A stretch of 64,000 bases of DNA from Bacteroides faecium (lineage in GTDB: Bacteria; Bacteroidota; Bacteroidia; Bacteroidales; Bacteroidaceae). Below the pieces are notes generated by a model, which was not told the origin of the DNA, ran no database searches, and saw only the letters and a program-made list of their open reading frames with translations. Both the position numbers and the translations under genes were made by a program. Where the stretch lies: the NCBI RefSeq assembly GCF_012113595.1, contig NZ_CP050831.1, positions 4,712,001-4,776,000 of the forward strand, given 5' to 3'. Each line of letters starts with the position of its first letter. Within the stretch, counting starts at the first letter, position 1. Below are positions 61,937 through 64,000 of the stretch, piece after piece.

Positions 61937-63478
61937 ATGAAGAAATATTCTTTATTGACAGCTCTCTTATTATTAATCTGCAATGTTTCCGTATGCGGGC
62001 AAACAGGACGTATCCTTTTTGTTGATACAACACTCATTGAGAAAACAAATCTGCAACGAATACATCATTCGCCCGTCTATTATTCAGGCAATCCTGTATT
62101 GAAGGCTGATAAAAAATGGGAGTTGAATATAAATGGCGACCCTTATGCTGCCCCTTTCAGCGGTGGCGTATGGTATGATGAGGAAGAGCAAAAATTCAAA
62201 ATGTGGTATTCTGCCGGTGGCGGGAAGTTATTAGGGCTCGTTACTTGCTATGCAGAGTCGTCCGACGGAAAAGTCTGGATAAAACCGGAGCTGGACGTTG
62301 TTCCGGGTACTAATATTGTAGATACATTAGAACATGATTGCGTTTCCGTATTGCTTGACAAATTTGAGAAAGACCGGACGAAGCGTTATAAGATGTTTGT
62401 TGTAGAATTTAATAATCGCTTCACAGTCAGCATGAAACTCAAATATTCTTCTGACGGAATCCATTGGAGTGAGCCGAAAGCTCTTTCGGGAGAGTTGTAC
62501 GACCGTTGTGCGGCTTATTACGACCCGTTCCGCAAGAAATACGTCCTGTCCTTGAAAACCATAAACGGAGTGTATAGGCGTTCACGCAATTATTTGGAAC
62601 ATAAAGACCCGGAAATGCTGGTTAGCTTGGCACATAGGATATATGACAACAAGAGCGATAAGTTTATCCGTTATTGGTTTAATGCCGACGACGATGACCC
62701 GCGCCATCCTCAATTTCCCGGACTGCGTCCACAGATATACAATCATGAGGCAATGCCGTATGAAGGCTGTATGTTAGGCTACTTCACCGTTTGGCAGGGA
62801 CCGGAAAACAATGTTTGCGACAGCCTGAATATTCAAAAAAGGAATGAAGTCCTGATAGGTTGGAGCAAAGACGGTTTCCATTGGAACCGGGAAAACAAGA
62901 AACCGTTTCTTCCTGTCAGTGAGGACTTTCATGCATGGAATGCAGGTAATGTACAGTCTACTGCGGGAAATCCTCTGATAGTCGGAGACTCTCTTTATTT
63001 TTATGTTAGCGGACGCTATAACAGCAAGCCGAAACACGATTCCAACTTTGCCACAGGACTTGCGATGCTTCGTCGTGACGGCTTTGTCTCGATGCGGGCA
63101 GGGAAAAAGGAAGGATATGTAGAAATTAAAACCCAGATTCCGGCAAATGGGGACTATTTGTTTGTAAATGCAGATGTGAAAGGGACTTTGGCAGTAGAAG
63201 TGCTGAGTGATAACGGGCAACCCATAGAAGGATTCACTAAAAGAGACTGCATATTAATGAAGAAGTCGGATAAGACGAAACAGATGATTTCATGGAAAAA
63301 ACATCCGGACGTAACATCACTGATTGGGAAAACAGTCCGGTTGAAGTTTTATCTCAATCAGGCGGATATCTATGCATTTTGGATTTCTCCTTGGCAAACG
63401 GGCGAAAGTGGTGGATATACAGGCGGTGGTGGACCGGGACTATCAGCCAATGGTACAGATATTCCCGTAAGTAAATAG
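61937..63478 (+). CDS. Secreted propeller-like protein, paralog 3
   Basis: The 513-aa third paralog has a type I signal (MKKYSLLTALLLLICNVSVCG) and lacks the YNGIxLPEQWPP segment of the other two. Shared parts: GRILFVDTTLIEKTNLQRIHHSPVYY, AAPFSGGVWYDEEEQKFKMWYSAGGG, LKYSSDGIHWSEP, RSRNYLEHKDPEMLVSLAHRIYDN, WQGPENNVCDSLNIQKRNEVLIGWSKDGFHW, and WISPWQTGESGGYTGGGGPGL. It is nearest to paralog 1 in its C-terminal part. Its job may be the same reaction on a smaller product in the periplasm. It starts 22 bp after the broken lipoprotein gene. Confidence 0.78.
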   Translation: MKKYSLLTALLLLICNVSVCGQTGRILFVDTTLIEKTNLQRIHHSPVYYSGNPVLKADKKWELNINGDPYAAPFSGGVWYDEEEQKFKMWYSAGGGKLLGLVTCYAESSDGKVWIKPELDVVPGTNIVDTLEHDCVSVLLDKFEKDRTKRYKMFVVEFNNRFTVSMKLKYSSDGIHWSEPKALSGELYDRCAAYYDPFRKKYVLSLKTINGVYRRSRNYLEHKDPEMLVSLAHRIYDNKSDKFIRYWFNADDDDPRHPQFPGLRPQIYNHEAMPYEGCMLGYFTVWQGPENNVCDSLNIQKRNEVLIGWSKDGFHWNRENKKPFLPVSEDFHAWNAGNVQSTAGNPLIVGDSLYFYVSGRYNSKPKHDSNFATGLAMLRRDGFVSMRAGKKEGYVEIKTQIPANGDYLFVNADVKGTLAVEVLSDNGQPIEGFTKRDCILMKKSDKTKQMISWKKHPDVTSLIGKTVRLKFYLNQADIYAFWISPWQTGESGGYTGGGGPGLSANGTDIPVSK

Positions 63479-63533
63479 AAGTAATATCAGTAGGTAGAAT
63501 TTTAGTATATAAACTCATTAAAAAGAAAATAAC

Positions 63534-64000
63534 ATGATGGAAAGAATTATTGGATTAATCAATGCTCCTTTTACTCCGTTTTATGAAAATGGTGAAGTGA
63601 ATTATGAGCCGATTGAAGCATACGCTCGGCTGCTGGTGAAAAATGGCTTGAAAGGTGTTTTTATCAACGGCTCTTCAGGAGAAGGGTATATGTTGACTGA
63701 TGAAGAACGGATGAAGTTGGCGGAACGTTGGATGGAAGTTGCACCGGATGGCTTTAAGGTAATTGTACACGTGGGTAGTTGTTGCGTAAAGTCGAGCCGG
63801 AAATTGGCGGAACATGCGCAGAAAATCGGAGCTTGGGGAATTGGTGCAATGGCGCCGCCTTTCCCGAAAATCGGACGAATAGAAGAACTGGTTAAGTACT
63901 GTGAGGAGATTGCTGCCGGAGCACCGAAGCTGCCCTTCTATTATTATCACATTCCTGCATTCAATGGAGCATTCTTATCGATGCTTGCTTTTCTGAAAGC
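63534..64000 (+). CDS. N-acetylneuraminate lyase/DHDPS-family aldolase (partial)
   Basis: The frame starts at ATG 63534 (or 63537, MERIIGLINAPFTPFYENGEV) and runs off the right edge. NAL/DHDPS signatures are clear: GLINAPFTPF, the pyruvate-binding loop NGSSGEG, VIVHVGS and YYYHIPAFNG with the conserved Tyr. The Y-Y-H-I-P context is closer to sialic-acid lyases than to lysine-pathway DHDPS. Such enzymes split sugar 2-keto-3-deoxy acids into pyruvate and an aldehyde sugar, consistent with a catabolic end to this PUL. The Schiff-base Lys lies beyond the window. Confidence 0.82.
   Translation, partial: MMERIIGLINAPFTPFYENGEVNYEPIEAYARLLVKNGLKGVFINGSSGEGYMLTDEERMKLAERWMEVAPDGFKVIVHVGSCCVKSSRKLAEHAQKIGAWGIGAMAPPFPKIGRIEELVKYCEEIAAGAPKLPFYYYHIPAFNGAFLSMLAFLK

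Overview
This window looks like a chromosomal segment of a gut Bacteroides species, probably in the B. thetaiotaomicron/B. ovatus group. The evidence is a SusC/SusD pair, many secreted glycoside hydrolases, fimbrillin (Mfa/FimB) genes, -7 promoter boxes of the TAnnTTTG type, and a set of enzyme architectures that I recall only from Bacteroides rhamnogalacturonan-II (RG-II) loci. Family calls come from motif reading and memory; no database search was run.

Region 1 (1-19.8 kb) is an RG-II/pectin degradation block. On the + strand it has the C-terminal GH142 part of a GH143-GH142-type enzyme, GH78, GH28, and a fused STN/esterase/DUF3826 protein. A patatin-like protein and an SDR oxidoreductase follow. 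On the - strand it has GH95, GH105, GH140 and a GH78-GH33-like fusion. The order resembles B. thetaiotaomicron BT1020 down to BT1010. The block resumes at 42.1-48.3 kb with GH127, GH141 and GH78 (compare BT1003-BT1001).

Region 2 (19.9-42 kb) separates the two RG-II parts with unrelated genes. These are a divergent DHODH-like flavoprotein with an esterase, a GIN-domain protein, a TetR/secreted protein/flavodoxin-ferredoxin operon, a LigD-type phosphoesterase, a short HTCS-like regulator and a tyrosine recombinase. Beside the recombinase is a 1.25-kb segment bounded by perfect 18-bp inverted repeats (29539-29556 and 30768-30785). The segment holds a complete AraC-type regulator and abuts a seven-gene fimbrial operon (30819-40136). 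Only 33 bp separate the right repeat from the first fimbrial ATG, so the operon's promoter should lie inside the invertible segment. I read this as a phase-variable fimbrial switch, and it is the most interesting item in the window.

Region 3 (48.4-64 kb) starts with a RelE/ParE-type toxin-antitoxin pair. A PUL follows, controlled by an ECF sigma factor and FecR anti-sigma factor: creatininase-family hydrolase, SusC with STN domain, SusD, three paralogous propeller-like secreted proteins, a PKD/PQQ-propeller lipoprotein broken by one frameshift in an A-run, and an N-acetylneuraminate-lyase-like aldolase running off the end. The substrate of this PUL cannot be read from the sequence; the amidohydrolase and NAL-type aldolase suggest an N-acylated or 2-keto-3-deoxy sugar acid.
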